Shown here piece after piece: positions 14,135 through 26,115 of a stretch of DNA of 64,000 bases; position 1 is the stretch's first letter, and every line of letters starts with the position of its first letter. The position numbers were made by a program, and so were the translations under genes. The stretch is taken from NCBI RefSeq assembly GCF_000764305.2, contig NW_025945881.1, forward strand, positions 545,961-609,960, in the 5' to 3' direction. The notes below the pieces were generated by a model that was not told where the DNA came from, did no database searches, and was given only the letters and a program-made list of their open reading frames with translations. The DNA comes from Hyalella azteca (taxonomy: Eukaryota; Arthropoda; Malacostraca; Amphipoda; Hyalellidae).

Positions 14135-14229
14135 CAGCGGCCGGAGACCAAACGTCATGAAATTTTCATCCTAGAAAGTTATAGGAAAATTATTTGCGGC
14201 CAATTGCCGCACAATTGATGGCCGTCAAT
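14135..14229 (+). repeat. dispersed repeat family D, copy 2
   Basis: Same order of motifs as 10655-10749, in the same orientation with small insertions and deletions. The copy ends in complementary GGCCAATTGCC and GGCCGTC phrases. Confidence 0.75.
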
Positions 14230-14727
14230 GTGCCGGACGAAATTTCTATAACAGTTTTCATGTCGTAAACTCTGAACACAAGCGCTGGCTTTCCATCATT
14301 GCTTGCGTGCAGTCCGCATTTCTAATTGCAGTTGGTAATTGACGTCGTCGTTGACGGCAAATTGATGACGAACATTCCTAAAAGTTGTCATGTTATGTCC
14401 AAGTCCACTGAGTTATTTAGCTTTGATTAACTATTTGAATTTAGTGTTATTGGAATTCACGTTGTTCATATATAGGAGTTATGCCAAATTAACATGAATA
14501 ATTAAGACTACGGCCAAATTTTATCATTCATCTCATTGGAGAGAATATATATATATTTTTGGCTAATAAAATCATTAAGGTACTCCACACAATTTTTGCA
14601 TGATTCATTTTCGCTTTCTGAAATGCATTCTCAAATTTTATTATTTTTGTTGCAAATTCTACAAAATTAATAATTGGCGCTTTGCTGCTTTACTCTACGA
14701 AGGTCTAGTACCTGAGCATTCGGTGGA

Positions 14728-15782
14728 TGTTGAATTAGTGGATATTGAGTTGGTTTTTGTTGAATTGGTGCATGTTGAATTGATAGATCTTCTACATGTT
14801 GGATGTTGAATTGGTGGATATTGAGTTGGTGGATGTTGAATTGGTGGATGTTGAATTGGTGGATGTTGAAATGGTTGATGTTGAATTGGTGGATATTGAG
14901 TTGGTGGATGTTAAATTTGTAGATGTTGAATTGGTGGATGTTGAATTGGTTGATGTTGAATTGGTGGATATTGAGTTGGTTTATGTTTAATTGGTAGATG
15001 TTGAATTGGTGGATGTTGAATTGGTGGATGTTGAATTGGTGGTGTTGAATTGGTGGATGTTGAATTGGTGGATGTTGAATTAGTGGATGTTGAATTGGAG
15101 GATGTTGAATTGGTTGATGTTGCATTGGTGGATGTAGAATTGGTTGATGTTGAATTGGTAGATGTTGAATTGGTGGATGTTGAATTGGTGGATGTTGACT
15201 TGGTGGATGTTGAATTGGTGGATGTTGAATTGATAGATGTTGAATTGGTGGATATTCAATTTGTGGATGTTGAATTGGTGGATGTTGAATTGATGGATAT
15301 TGAATTGGTGGATGTTGAATTGGTGTATGTTGAATTGGTGGATGTTGAATTGGTGGATGTTGAGTTGGTGGATGTTAAATTGGTAGATGTTGAATTGGTG
15401 GATGTTGAATTGGTGGATGTTGAATTGGTGGATATTGAGTTGGTTGATGTTAAATTGGTAGATGTTGAATTGGTGGATGTTGAATTGGTGGATGTTGAAT
15501 TGGTGGGTGTTGAATTGGTGGATGTTGAATTGAGGATGTTGAATTAGTGGATGTAGAATTGGTTGATGTTGAATTGGTGGATGTAGAATTGGTGGATGTA
15601 GAATTGGTGGATGTTGAATTGGTGGATGTTGAACTGGTGGATGTTGAATTGGTGGATGTAGAATTGGTGGATGTTGAATTGGTGGATGCTGAATTGGTGG
15701 ATGTTGAATTGGTGGATGCAGAATTGGTGGATGTTGAATTGGTGGATGTTGAATTGATAGATATTGAACTGGTGGATGTTGG
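14728..15782. repeat. 15-bp minisatellite, about 70 copies
   Basis: The unit is TTGAATTGGTGGATG with point variants (ATTGAG, TTAAAT, GTAGAA). The plus strand is almost free of C. Because 15 is a multiple of three, long frames open on both strands (plus-strand VELVD repeats; minus-strand HPPIQ, FNIHQ and STNST repeats). These are repeat artefacts, not proteins supported by other evidence. Confidence 0.97.
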
Positions 15783-16489
15783 AGATGGATACTCAAGAAA
15801 AGGAGTGAGACAATTTCCAGATATCGATGCTCGTTTACACTTATGCGAATCTCCCTGAACCAGTTCGGCACGGCAATATGAAGTATCAGTGATACTTTTT
15901 CGCTCTATATACGCTGTAGGGGAAAAAATGGTCTCTATTTGGACAATATGATTTATCAATTTTTCTGAGTGTAGGTTGAAGGTCCCCATTAAAATCAAGA
16001 CCGCCCCTGCGCCATCTTTTTCCGAAACCACATGAGTTCAGGTGAATAATTTATCAACGCTCGAGAAAGTATTTCGCTTCTCCATATCGAACAAATTCAT
16101 TGCTTCATAGATGCTTCGACATTAATTTGTCTAGAAAATTATCACTTTGATCATTTTCTTCTTAGTACTGAAAATATATTAAAATCAACATGTCATAGAC
16201 TCCAGATGCAAATTTGATTTTCACGTCACCATTGCTTCTGACTTAGAAATTTCACAACAGGGTTTGGGCTCTTTCCCGGTCGTGCATTAACAATAAATAA
16301 CCAAAAGTTCTGGAAAGCTTTTCTGGATATGGAACTTCCCCGGCAGTTTCATCCAGCAGGCCGAGTGTCGCACAAGCAACTCTGCCATACTTCAAAATCA
16401 TGGCGTGCATATTTTTGAAGAGACTTGCAGAATTCAAATATTTTGAAATCTATTCCTAATTTCCAATCAGTGTTGCTTATATAACTGCC
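15783..16489. other. spacer between two minisatellites
   Basis: It contains a family-C repeat copy at about 15905-15985. No gene is seen. Confidence 0.6.
15905..15985 (+). repeat. dispersed repeat family C, copy 1
   Basis: A GGGAAAAAATG phrase, then CTATTTGGACAATATGA and TTCTGAGTGTA. It matches 53240-53325 and, for its centre, 43628-43685. Confidence 0.6.
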
Positions 16490-17090
16490 ACAATACGAGC
16501 GCTGCAGCGAAGCGTGAGACACTTGTAGCCATACGAGCACTGCAGCGAAGCCTGAGACACTTGTAGCCATACGAGCGCTGCAGTGAAGCGTGAGACACTT
16601 GTAGCCATACGAGCACTGCAGTGAAGCCTGAGACACTTGTAGCCATATGAGCGCTGCAGTGAAGCGTGAGACACTTGTAGCCATACGAGCACTGCAGTGA
16701 AGCGTGAGACACTTGTAGCCATACGAGCACTGCAGTGAAGCCTGAGACACTTGTAGCCATACGAGCGCTGCAGTGAAGCCTGAGACACTTGTAGCCACAC
16801 GAGCGCTGCAGTGAAGCGTGGTACACTTGTAGCCATACGAGCGCTGCAGTGAAGCGTACGACACTTGTAGCCATACGAGCACTGCAGTGAAGCGTACGAC
16901 ACTTGTAGCCATACGAGCACTGCAGTGAAGCCTGAGACACTTGTAGCCATACGAGCACTGCAGTGAAGCGTGAGACACTTGTAGCCATACGAGCACTGCA
17001 GTGAAGCGTGAGACGCTTGTAGCCATACGAGCACTGCAGTGAAGCTTACGACACTTGTAGTCAAACGAGCACTGCAGTGAAGCGTACGAA
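16490..17090. repeat. 38-bp minisatellite, about 16 copies
   Basis: Each unit carries the palindrome CACTGCAGTG (GCGCTGCAGTG in some), then AAGCGTGAGACACTTGTAGC and CATACGAG. Copies differ at a few diagnostic sites (CCTGAG, CGTGAG, CGTACG). All three minus-strand frames stay open over it; 38 is not a multiple of three, so each frame cycles through the three readings. Confidence 0.95.
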
Positions 17091-17240
17091 ATATATAATC
17101 AGAGCAGAATGGGACTCTGCCAGCCGTACGAACACAGATAATCAGAGCAGAGTGTGACGCTGCCAACCGTGCAAACACTTCAGCTCCATGAAGCGTGCAA
17201 TTTATCACGCTCTACGATCACTGTCGTGCAGTGAGCCGTG
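17091..17240. repeat. diverged tail of the 38-bp array with a second duplicated segment
   Basis: Two copies of an ATAATCAGAGCAGA phrase, each followed by a CTGCCA(A/G)CCGT phrase (about 17093 and 17139), then a CACTGTCGTGCAGTGAG remnant. Confidence 0.7.
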
Positions 17241-17948
17241 AATACCGGTCGGTCGGACGCTAACTTTGCATAAATTTACAGTGAGGCTGTGCTGGAAGCC
17301 TCATTAGAGACGCGACACTGGCGGGCATTCCATGGACCCAGTGTATTACCGCGACTATATTGTCATTGTCATGAAAATATTAATATAATAAAATAATCAT
17401 TCATAATATCCAGCATTGAATGAAATTATCCTTCAGTTACATTAAAGTTTTTTCGCTATGCAACATTCAAAAAGATTCGGTCGAAAATATTCACGATAAA
17501 TAAACTATAATACTTTAACATTTTAAATATCGAGCAAATCATTCAATAAGTGCACATTCTAATATCAAATAGGAGTCGTTGAACTGATATGTAATGATTT
17601 TATATCTATTCTGATTGGCGGAGATTTAAGCAATTATTATTTTTTCCGAATTAGTTCTTCCCCGGGCGACTGAGTTACTTTTGATTGTACCAAAAAATTC
17701 ACGAAAAATACAGTTCAAAAGTCAATAAAGTTCTGTGTGAATCCTTGGCGCACCTTTATAGCTCAGTGAATATCAATCACGTTAGGTTTGACCCTAATTT
17801 TTATGAACCTAAAATGACAATATCCACCAAAAGTGAGGTAAGAAGGAACGACATTTCGTTGTCGCACAAAAATTCTTAACATGACAGGTAATAAAGGAGC
17901 CATATCTTTGCTACGATAGGATGAGGTGATTTCCCAACACAAAATTCC

Positions 17949-18100
17949 AAAAAATATAACCTGGTACTCACTGCAGTGAGTGACAGAGAGCGCATTTTCT
18001 CGTAGAACAAAACGTGAAGTCACGGACGGACAGACGGACGGATGGACGAACGGACATGGCGAGCACAATAGTGCATATTTTCCATAAATAAGAAATGCGC
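17949..18100 (+). repeat. dispersed repeat family A, copy 1
   Basis: About 150 bp closely matching 50545-50692. The shared order is AAAAAATATAAC, the perfect palindrome ACTCACTGCAGTGAGT, GAGAGCGCATTTTCTCGT, GAAGTCAC, a run of GACGGACAGACGG, GAGCACAATAG and TTTTCCATAAAT. The function is unknown; it behaves like a short interspersed element. Confidence 0.85.
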
Positions 18101-19840
18101 AAATTAGCAATTTTTTGTTCCTCTTTTTGCGCGGCCTATAGCTGAATGTCCATGCAAACCGCAATGTCAGTCTTGTCCTGCACTGTACCACCGAGTCTGT
18201 GCTTGTTGAATCTGATGTGCGTGCCAAAAATCGCAAAATCATGTCCGGCTACGCAAAAATTTTTATGAAGTTATAAACAAACTCACTTATGGATTAATAA
18301 ACAGTGAATAGCTGCTAGTAGAATGCGTAAATGAGCATTGAGAAATTTCAAACGTGTTGATAAATGGGAAATAATATATAGTTTCTCTATTTGAAGAGAA
18401 ACCAGCGTCGAATTTGAATAAGCGTCGATATTAATGAACATCTTCCCATGTATTTGTTCAAAATTTTCGTATAAATTTATTTCGTTTAAAGAATGTCTGA
18501 TTAAAGCTCTAACATGGTTTTCAATAACTTATAAAATGGAAAATAAATGAAAAAATAAACATATAGTAACTCTAACTCAAAAGGTCGAAGGATACACTAC
18601 AACAAATAAATACAAAATCCTGCTTTCATATTAATACAAAATACATTTCTGCTTTCAATGAGTCTTTGCACTTAAAAGTCTACGGTAAATGCTCCTAATA
18701 TTTCAGTACCCCATATGCTATTTCGATCTTAATTCCCGTTAGAAATTAGCCCTCGCAAAATAACTTCATAATTATAAAATAAAAATTCAGTTTTATCTAG
18801 CTAGCACGACAATATTGCAAATTAGCAACGAACTTTGCCAATAATTTCATCGGCTTTCTGTCAATCAACTATTTTGATAGCATTAGGTGGGTTCAAAATT
18901 CTTGGAAACATTGAAGCGTTTTTATTTACAGTTCAGTAGCCCGCGTCTCAGTGAGGTCTAATGGTATTTTCTTTGCCTCACCGCATGTATTGGGGGAACA
19001 GTTGTTGCGCTCGAGTGAACACGAGACATGCTTTGCATTAGCGCACGTCATCGCCGAATAAAGCTTCGTCACTGCCTAATATTTCAGGCACTGAGCCTCG
19101 TTCGCCGCAGCTGACACGGGGCTGCTTCCGCTTCTTTAATGGGTACGTAAATATCACAAATTCTGGTCGCGAAAGGAGATTTGTTTCCTTAAAATATTCT
19201 GCATCTGCCTTGACAGGAAAATATTTACACGTGCCTCTTGGCAGGGGAATGAGTGTGGCTGCAAAACGTAGCATTTTCCGTAGCAATAGCGCTTCTACTG
19301 GTATTTTTATAAAAGAAACTTTTACCGGAGAGAATATTCAAATATTCTACTTTAAAATGTATCCGAATCTTTGGCTTCGGTTTAATTGCGTTTGAATTAA
19401 AACTTTACGACGAAATATCAGCCATTTTGACAAATCCTTCCATTTAAAACAAAATCTCATATTCTCCGACATTCGCTTGCTACTTTAGTTTATAAATTTC
19501 CTAGCTTCCCGATTCTTGGATATTCCCCGATCTATTTACTGTACTATGCGAGCTTATAAATAGGCTCATTTTAACTTAAACTTTTTAACTTAAACTTAAA
19601 CTTTATTTTATTTAATATGACATCTTACTTTCCACTCCTAATTACCTTCACTGAGAACTAAATAACTCTGCAGTATGTTGGTTCGAAACCTTGCTGTATT
19701 CACAAACGAAACCTACAGTAAAGCTGACTGCAGTCAAGAGCCGCTGTTTGTTCAGGTCACTAATTCCCGTTCCGAGTCGTTGATTTGGGTTCACGAATTG
19801 AACTTCTTTAGTTTTAGTGAAAGGTCAGCGCTGCATTAGA

Positions 19841-19871
19841 GCTCTCAGACCCACAAAAGAGGTCTGAGAGC
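19841..19871. repeat. short perfect hairpin
   Basis: GCTCTCAGACC and GGTCTGAGAGC are 11-bp complements around a 9-base loop. Confidence 0.8.
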
Positions 19872-21104
19872 GGCTCCGAGTGGCATGAGAAATCACAGAA
19901 AATATATTTCGCCTGGAATGTTATTATGCGTGCTATTAGTTGATTAATTTTCCATACTATTGCAGTAAATCTGAATGAAATCAGGTTTGCTAGTGACTGA
20001 AATATATTATATTAACTTTTGTAATATTTATTTTAAATCTTTCCGAGAGCTTCTTAAACTGTTAATATTTCCCACCTTTAATTGCCAACGAACAATTAAG
20101 AGCTCATTCCATTTTGATACGAATTTCCAATTGTCTCAATCATATACGAAAAATTTTATAAAATCTTTGGAAACAAACAAATTTACTATGGATTTCAGTG
20201 TTTTTCATGATTACCGTGCCTCAGGAGCTCCACAAAACGATCACTTTACAATAAGATTTCCGTACTTACAAATCCAATTTCTGGGTGAATTGGTTTCGAG
20301 GGAACAAACGTTACCTGCGACTTCATTTCAGAAACATTTAAACTCCAAAAATGCCTTACGAGAGGCAAAATATCCCCCCACCCGATAACGTTGTTTTATT
20401 ATTGAGCGAATAAACTCAAGAATAATCTCAAGTATCAGAATCGTATTGAAATAGAGACAGTTTGATATTTAAAGCGCAATCTATATCCTTCTTAAACTTC
20501 TTCAAGGACAAAGCTCGACTTGATTGAACCGTCTACTTAATTTATTTTAATGGGACATCATTGCAAGAAATGAAGACAGAAAACCTAATTATACATTTAA
20601 CACTGAAGTAGTTAGCACTGTTGAGGTTTAATCCATTGTTTACTTTTCTTCATAATTGTCAATGATAAGGCCGTAGCTTTTTTTCTATAACTTTTACACG
20701 AGCGATTGCGTTATTGCATCTCGATATTTTGATTTAAGGAACTCATATGAGCATTAGAGTAAACCGCGTTGTTCTCCCATTCTATTACTTTATATTGTAT
20801 CGTAAAAAACTACACAATAATGATATTGCAGTGTCTACCTTCTCTGAACTTCCCCTATTCACCTTCTCTGAACTTCAAAGATCTCACGTGGAAACTAATA
20901 TTGTCATTAATATATGAATATGAAATCAAATATCAATTATTTTATGAGTCAGAGATCAACAAATTTCCATTCTGTAATCACCAACGAAATTATTTCCGCC
21001 AAAAAATTGAAAAACTGATAAAAATTCTTCAAAATTTAAAATTAAGTTGATATCGATTGAATAACTTCTTAAACGGCCCCACTGAATAAATTCATTGCAT
21101 TTAG

Positions 21105-21310
21105 ATTAGCACTGATGATTAGCACAGGCAATAATCACTGGTGATGAACCGATGTTGATAAGCACTGACGATAAAGCACTGGTGATAAGCACTGATGATA
21201 ATGCACTGGTGATGAACCGCTGTATTTAAGCACTGGTGATAAGCAGTGATGATAAGCACCAGTGATCGATAAGCACAGGCCATAAGTGCTGCTGATAAGC
21301 ACTGCTAATT
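21105..21310. repeat. irregular array of AGCACTGATGAT-like units
   Basis: Units of about 12-16 bp built from TAAGCACTGATGA, TAAGCACTGGTGA and GATGAACC. They vary in both length and sequence. Confidence 0.85.
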
Positions 21311-24300
21311 AGCCCTGCAGATTAACTACTGATTAGTTCTTTTCCTTATACACACGCTCTTCTTCATGAGCTTTCTAACTGAAATTACTATGTCTTATGA
21401 TGAAGGGAAGGAATGAAAACCAGGGTAAATGAAAAACGTATCTAATTTGAGCATTAAAATCTTGATATTTACAATAACAATCTTTAATATATTTCTAGGT
21501 CGATAACGACCCTGGGTCAACGCAGTTTATGAATGAATATGTAACTTGAATACTGTAAATTACTTTGTAGCAACATTTCTTTGCTAGTACTCGTATGAAT
21601 GTCTCATTTTTGTCCGAAATTTTGCGACATTTTTTTTTTAAACTATACTGTAAAATCGGGATTATAAAAATGTGTATTTTCTACAAACATTAAGATAAAG
21701 CTCGCAGCCTCTGAGCCGCCAACTGCATGCAAAGAAGATATTTTGTGCGCTGCCACATAGCGACGCGGCTCAGCGTAACGCGCTGCCGCTACTCTTCTAC
21801 AGGCGACGAAGACAGGAAAAGATTTACCCAAAAAATTCACCCTCCGTGTTTTTGGCCTACTGCAGAATATAAATAGTAAGAGTATCTCTAAAAAAAACTT
21901 CCTTTAATAAGCAAGTATTACTTATTCTTTACCAGATTTAAGATTATTTTTAGACATATGCTCTTTTTAAAAAAATCGATTCATTTGTTCGGTTGCATTT
22001 TTTACGACAAAAAGTTTATACTAAAACAAAATTGACATATTTTAATTGTCGAATAAAGTATGGCAAATTAAAAAAAGTATAAACATTGGATCTGTTTTAT
22101 TGTTTTCAGCCAATCAAGTCATGATTTAGAAACAGATCGCCAGAAGTTCCTTAATAACATTCCTGAAAATTTTCCATGCTAAGAACGTTCATGAACAAAA
22201 CCGTAAATATTCGCTCTCATCATCGATTCGCTAACTTTACATATACAACCCCGAGCACGTTTTCAGGAACTCGTGAGCTTAGCAAGCTATCGCTCGTTAT
22301 AGCGTAATACTGCAATGCCAATGTAGCTTTTTCGTAACAAAAGATATTTCGTTTGTATTATGCACACTTTAGAACAGCTCGGGCTAGAGCTGTTCTCGCG
22401 TGAAGCCATGAATACGCAAGTCGAGGATTAAGGAGCTTTCCTGTTCGCAATATTGCTGCCCGTAGAATAAACGGTTATTGCTTTAACTTTCTCAACGAGG
22501 TCACACAAAATAAAAGGACAGCCATCAGGATTGGCATGAAATTAATATAGCAATAATCGCAGCTATGGAAATTCACGGAACCGAAACCCAACTTATAATG
22601 TTGCTAAGAACGGAGCTGGTTATATCTTGGTTATATCTATATATATATGACATCTTTCAATTCAAGTCAAAAACTTATTTGTCAAACAATTTCAAATTTC
22701 AGTTAATGGATGATCAATTGTAAAAAATATTCTTTTTGTTAAGTATTATTTGACTAGTCAAATTTCTAGCTAAAATTCTCCCTGGTTTCGCCATGAATAA
22801 AATAAATTACATATATCATTAAATCAACCCTCACTGTCAAATAGCTGACGGCGTTTAAGAAATATGGATGCAGTAGAAGCAGCATCCATTCAAAATTGCA
22901 GAGAAGACCTCGCGGTGAATGTTATATCACAAAAATTCTCGCTTGAGCAAGAAAATTTTTTTCGACAAAGCACTTGAGGCGCTACGAGCCTGCTGTTTTC
23001 CACCATATTCTGGAGCGACTTTTGTGCATTTGTGGAGCAAGACTCTCGTGTATTGCAGGGCCAGGGCGTGCTCCGAGGTTTGATCCATTCTCGTCACGTC
23101 CTCGTGAGTTTCGCTTCTGAGGAAACTGTTTAAATCTTGGCACGAAGAGGGCATGCTATCGTAAAGGGATTCTCCCGATGCTGTAACTTCTAACAACGTT
23201 TCCGTTCATTCAGCATTCGGTAACTTAAGAGAGCTCGTCTGAACGCGTGCTATACTGTCGAAATTTCGAGTGGCTTTCAACTATAAAAATTTTACATCTT
23301 CCCGCTAGGTCCCATAGATCATTAGGTTTCAATGCAGACTTTCGAACCAATATGTCAAGATCACGTGATAAAACCCCTATACAGTTTTTTTCGTATTTTT
23401 TCGTAAACCCCAGTTCAATTTTTTTCGTATTTTGAAAACATTTAACAACCTTTACCATATCCTCTTATACAATTCTATTCCTACTATTATAAAAAGAATA
23501 GAAGTTTTGTCTGCAGGTTCAAATATTCCCATTCTTCCTTCTGGTACTCGGCTTACAAATGCCGATGCAAAAAAATCTAAGGCCATCAGCTGAAGGCGTT
23601 TTATTGGATCATTTCTGCATGAACATTGCAGGGCTTGGTCGCAGAATTTCCAGACAGGTTATTCTCCTCAAGGCAAATGATGACCAAACCCCTTGTGTGT
23701 CGGGACATTTTTCCTTTATCGACGCCTTGATGGGATCCATTAAGGACCGATTGGTTACTACTCCTCAGGTCCGAGGCCGAAAGGAAGGCCTGTAACGCAG
23801 GCCCTCGGTAATTTATTGCTATTATTGGGCTTATGTAGGCTGAGAATATGAAAGGCAGCCACTCGAATATGATCATTATTTCATTCATTTTTTCCTATAG
23901 AAGCTTTGTTCTTTCGTGCCAATCATATATGTGTAAAAATAAAAAAAAGTTAGTACTCTTTCCGCGCTACAAAACGAGATCAGAATTATGAAGTGCTTAT
24001 CAACTGGTATAATATTGTTATTGAACTACATTATTTACTCTCATGATGCTCCAGAGTCAACGCTTTACACCCACTCTGTAGATACACGCAAATTGCACAC
24101 CATTACTACAAGATTATCTATTAATATTATTTTTCTGTTTTATCTAGCATCTGTCGCACAACGTGTAAACCACAATATATACGCTACACTCACTGCAGCA
24201 CATTTCTCGGGATGTGTTGGTCACTACTGGAGACAATAGCAGCCATTCAACGTGCAGGGAAGGCTCTAACTGTCATAAAGTTCTGAGCCTGCGTAGGGGT

Positions 24301-25063
24301 GTGTGGGCGGCTGTTTGATCCACCACAAAGCCTTTTGCATCCAACAAAAGTTCCTGTACACGAAGTAATAACGCTTCATGAGTGAGCGATATGTTGGAAA
24401 ATTCTAACTAATATTTCACATTTGCCATAACGATGTGAGTTTCTCTTCAATCAGGGAAGTTTTATTTTTGAACTTGAATTTTCTACCGGAATTTTTTATT
24501 CGGATCTACACATTAATCAATTTATCTTGTTGGCACCAATACTAAAAATTTTTGTAAAAAGTTGAGCATTCATTCATTATTAAAGATTTATGCCATTTTC
24601 TGTAAAAAGTGGGTCATTTATTGAAATGTATTTAACTTTTTATAAGAGCATTAAATGTACTTAATAAAGCGAAGGTTGATTGATTTAACATGGTGTTTCG
24701 GATAAAGCCACATGTCCAAAATTCCCGATTCTGAGTTTTCTACAGCTTTCTTTTATTTTATTGTCATTATTAAATTAGTAAATGACTTAGTAATTCTTGA
24801 AAATACTATGTCTTCTCTAGCCGACGTATTTTTATAGAATATATGTGAAGCTGTCGTCTTTCACTGACACAATCTTGCGAGACGCAGAAAAGCTCAGGAA
24901 ATGCGTGATGTGGGCCGATGATAATAGACTGGCCAGCGGGCAGTCTCAAGGTTCATCAGATCAGGCATGGATCCTCAAGATCCCAAGGATTTCATGAAGA
25001 ATTGCAGCAATCTGGCTGAGGTCTCTCAATGAATCCCCGGCTCTTCGCTCACTGCTGGTGTGA
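21311..25063. other. intergenic sequence, no supported gene
   Basis: Two frames of somewhat better composition lie here (minus strand 22927-23196 and plus strand 23559-23795). Neither has a family motif, splice context or partner exon that I can identify. Confidence 0.55.
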
Positions 25064-26115
25064 TCAACTGACCTCGCCTTCAATGACCGGTGCCGTGTTG
25101 TGTACAAAGGCAAGCGTGCGGCTTACTTGGGTATTTGGAGTTCTGGTACAAAGACAACGAGAAAGGTTCTTTGTTGTACGGAGCCTGGCACAAGGTAACG
25201 TGGAACTTACTTGATTATTTGGAGTTCTGGTACAAAGACAACGAGAAAGGTCCTTTTTGTTGTACGGAGCCTGGCACAAGATAAGGTGGAACTTTCGTGA
25301 TTATCTGGAGTTCTTGTACAAAGACAACGAGAAAGGTCCTCTTTGTTGTACGGAGCCTGGCACAAGGTAACGTGGAACTTTCGTGATTATCTGGAGTTCT
25401 TGACAAAGACAACGAGAAAGGTTCTTTTTGTTGTACGGAGCCTGGCACAAGGTAACGTGGAACTTACTTGATTATCTGGAGTTCTTTTACAAAGACTACG
25501 AGAAAGGTTCTTTGTGTTGTACGGAGCCTGGCACAGGGTAACGTGGAACTTACTTGACTATTTGGAGTTCTGGTACAAAGACAACGAGGAAGGATTTTTG
25601 TTATACAGAACCTGACACAGGGTAACACTGACCTGGCCTTCAATGACCGGCGCGGTGTTGTGTACAAAGCCAAGCGTGCGGCTTACTTGGGTATTTGGAG
25701 TTCTGGTACAAAGACAACTAGAAAGGTTCTTTTTGTTGTACGGAGCCTGGCACAAGGTAACGTGGAACTTACTTGATTATTTGGAGTTCTGGTACAAAGA
25801 CAACGAGAAAGGTTCTTTGTTGTACGGAGCCTTACACAAGGTAACGTGGAACTTGCTTGATTATTTGGAGTTCTGGTACAAAGACAACGAAAAAGGTTCT
25901 TTTTGTTGTACGGAGCCTGACACAGGGTAACGTGGAACTTACTTGACTATTTGGAGTTCTGGTACAAAGACAACGAGGAAGGATTTTTGTTATACAGAAC
26001 CTGACACAGGGTAACATGGAACTTGCTTGATTATTTGCAGATCTGGTACAAAGGCGACAGGGTAGGTTTTTGGGTCTAAGGAGCCAGGCACAAGGTAACA
26101 TTGAACTTGACTCCA
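25064..26115. repeat. 86-bp tandem array with higher-order structure
   Basis: About 12 units contain GGTAACGTGGAACTTACTTG, then ATTATTTGGAGTTCTGGTAC, AAAGACAACGAGAAAGGTTC and TTGTACGGAGCCTGGCAC. A distinct longer unit (CTTCAATGACCGG, GTGTTGTGTACAAAG, GCGTGCGGCTTACTTGGG) occurs at about 25068 and again at about 25629, 561 bp apart, so the block duplicated as a group. Degenerate copies run on to about 26300. Confidence 0.93.

Larger units (their letters stand above)
8498..14727. other. AT-rich intergenic sequence, no gene seen
   Basis: Right after the N lies a short GC-richer stretch (8498-8590), then homopolymer A runs at 8637-8670. The rest shows short frames only. It contains both copies of dispersed repeat family D. 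Confidence 0.6.
17241..21104. other. AT-rich intergenic sequence, no gene seen
   Basis: It holds one family-A repeat copy (17949-18100) and a hairpin (19841-19871). The frames in it are short and unrecognised. Confidence 0.6.

Noticed and set aside
14728..15782. A CRISPR-like array
   Set aside because: Units are head-to-tail without spacers and the window is eukaryotic (spliced Ig gene). The same applies to the other arrays.
14667..16031. Long frames with VELVD, HPPIQ, FNIHQ or STNST repeats on both strands
   Set aside because: They follow from a 15-bp period that has no stop in most frames. Frames are open on both strands at once, with no flanking coding sequence.
16349..17208. Three overlapping minus-strand frames with ATSVSRFTAVLVWLQ repeats
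   Set aside because: All three frames are open because of the 38-bp array; the same peptide repeats appear in each frame.
22927..23196. Minus-strand frame of 89 codons with better than average composition
   Set aside because: No recognised domain, and no partner exons or convincing splice sites. Kept only as a weak candidate.
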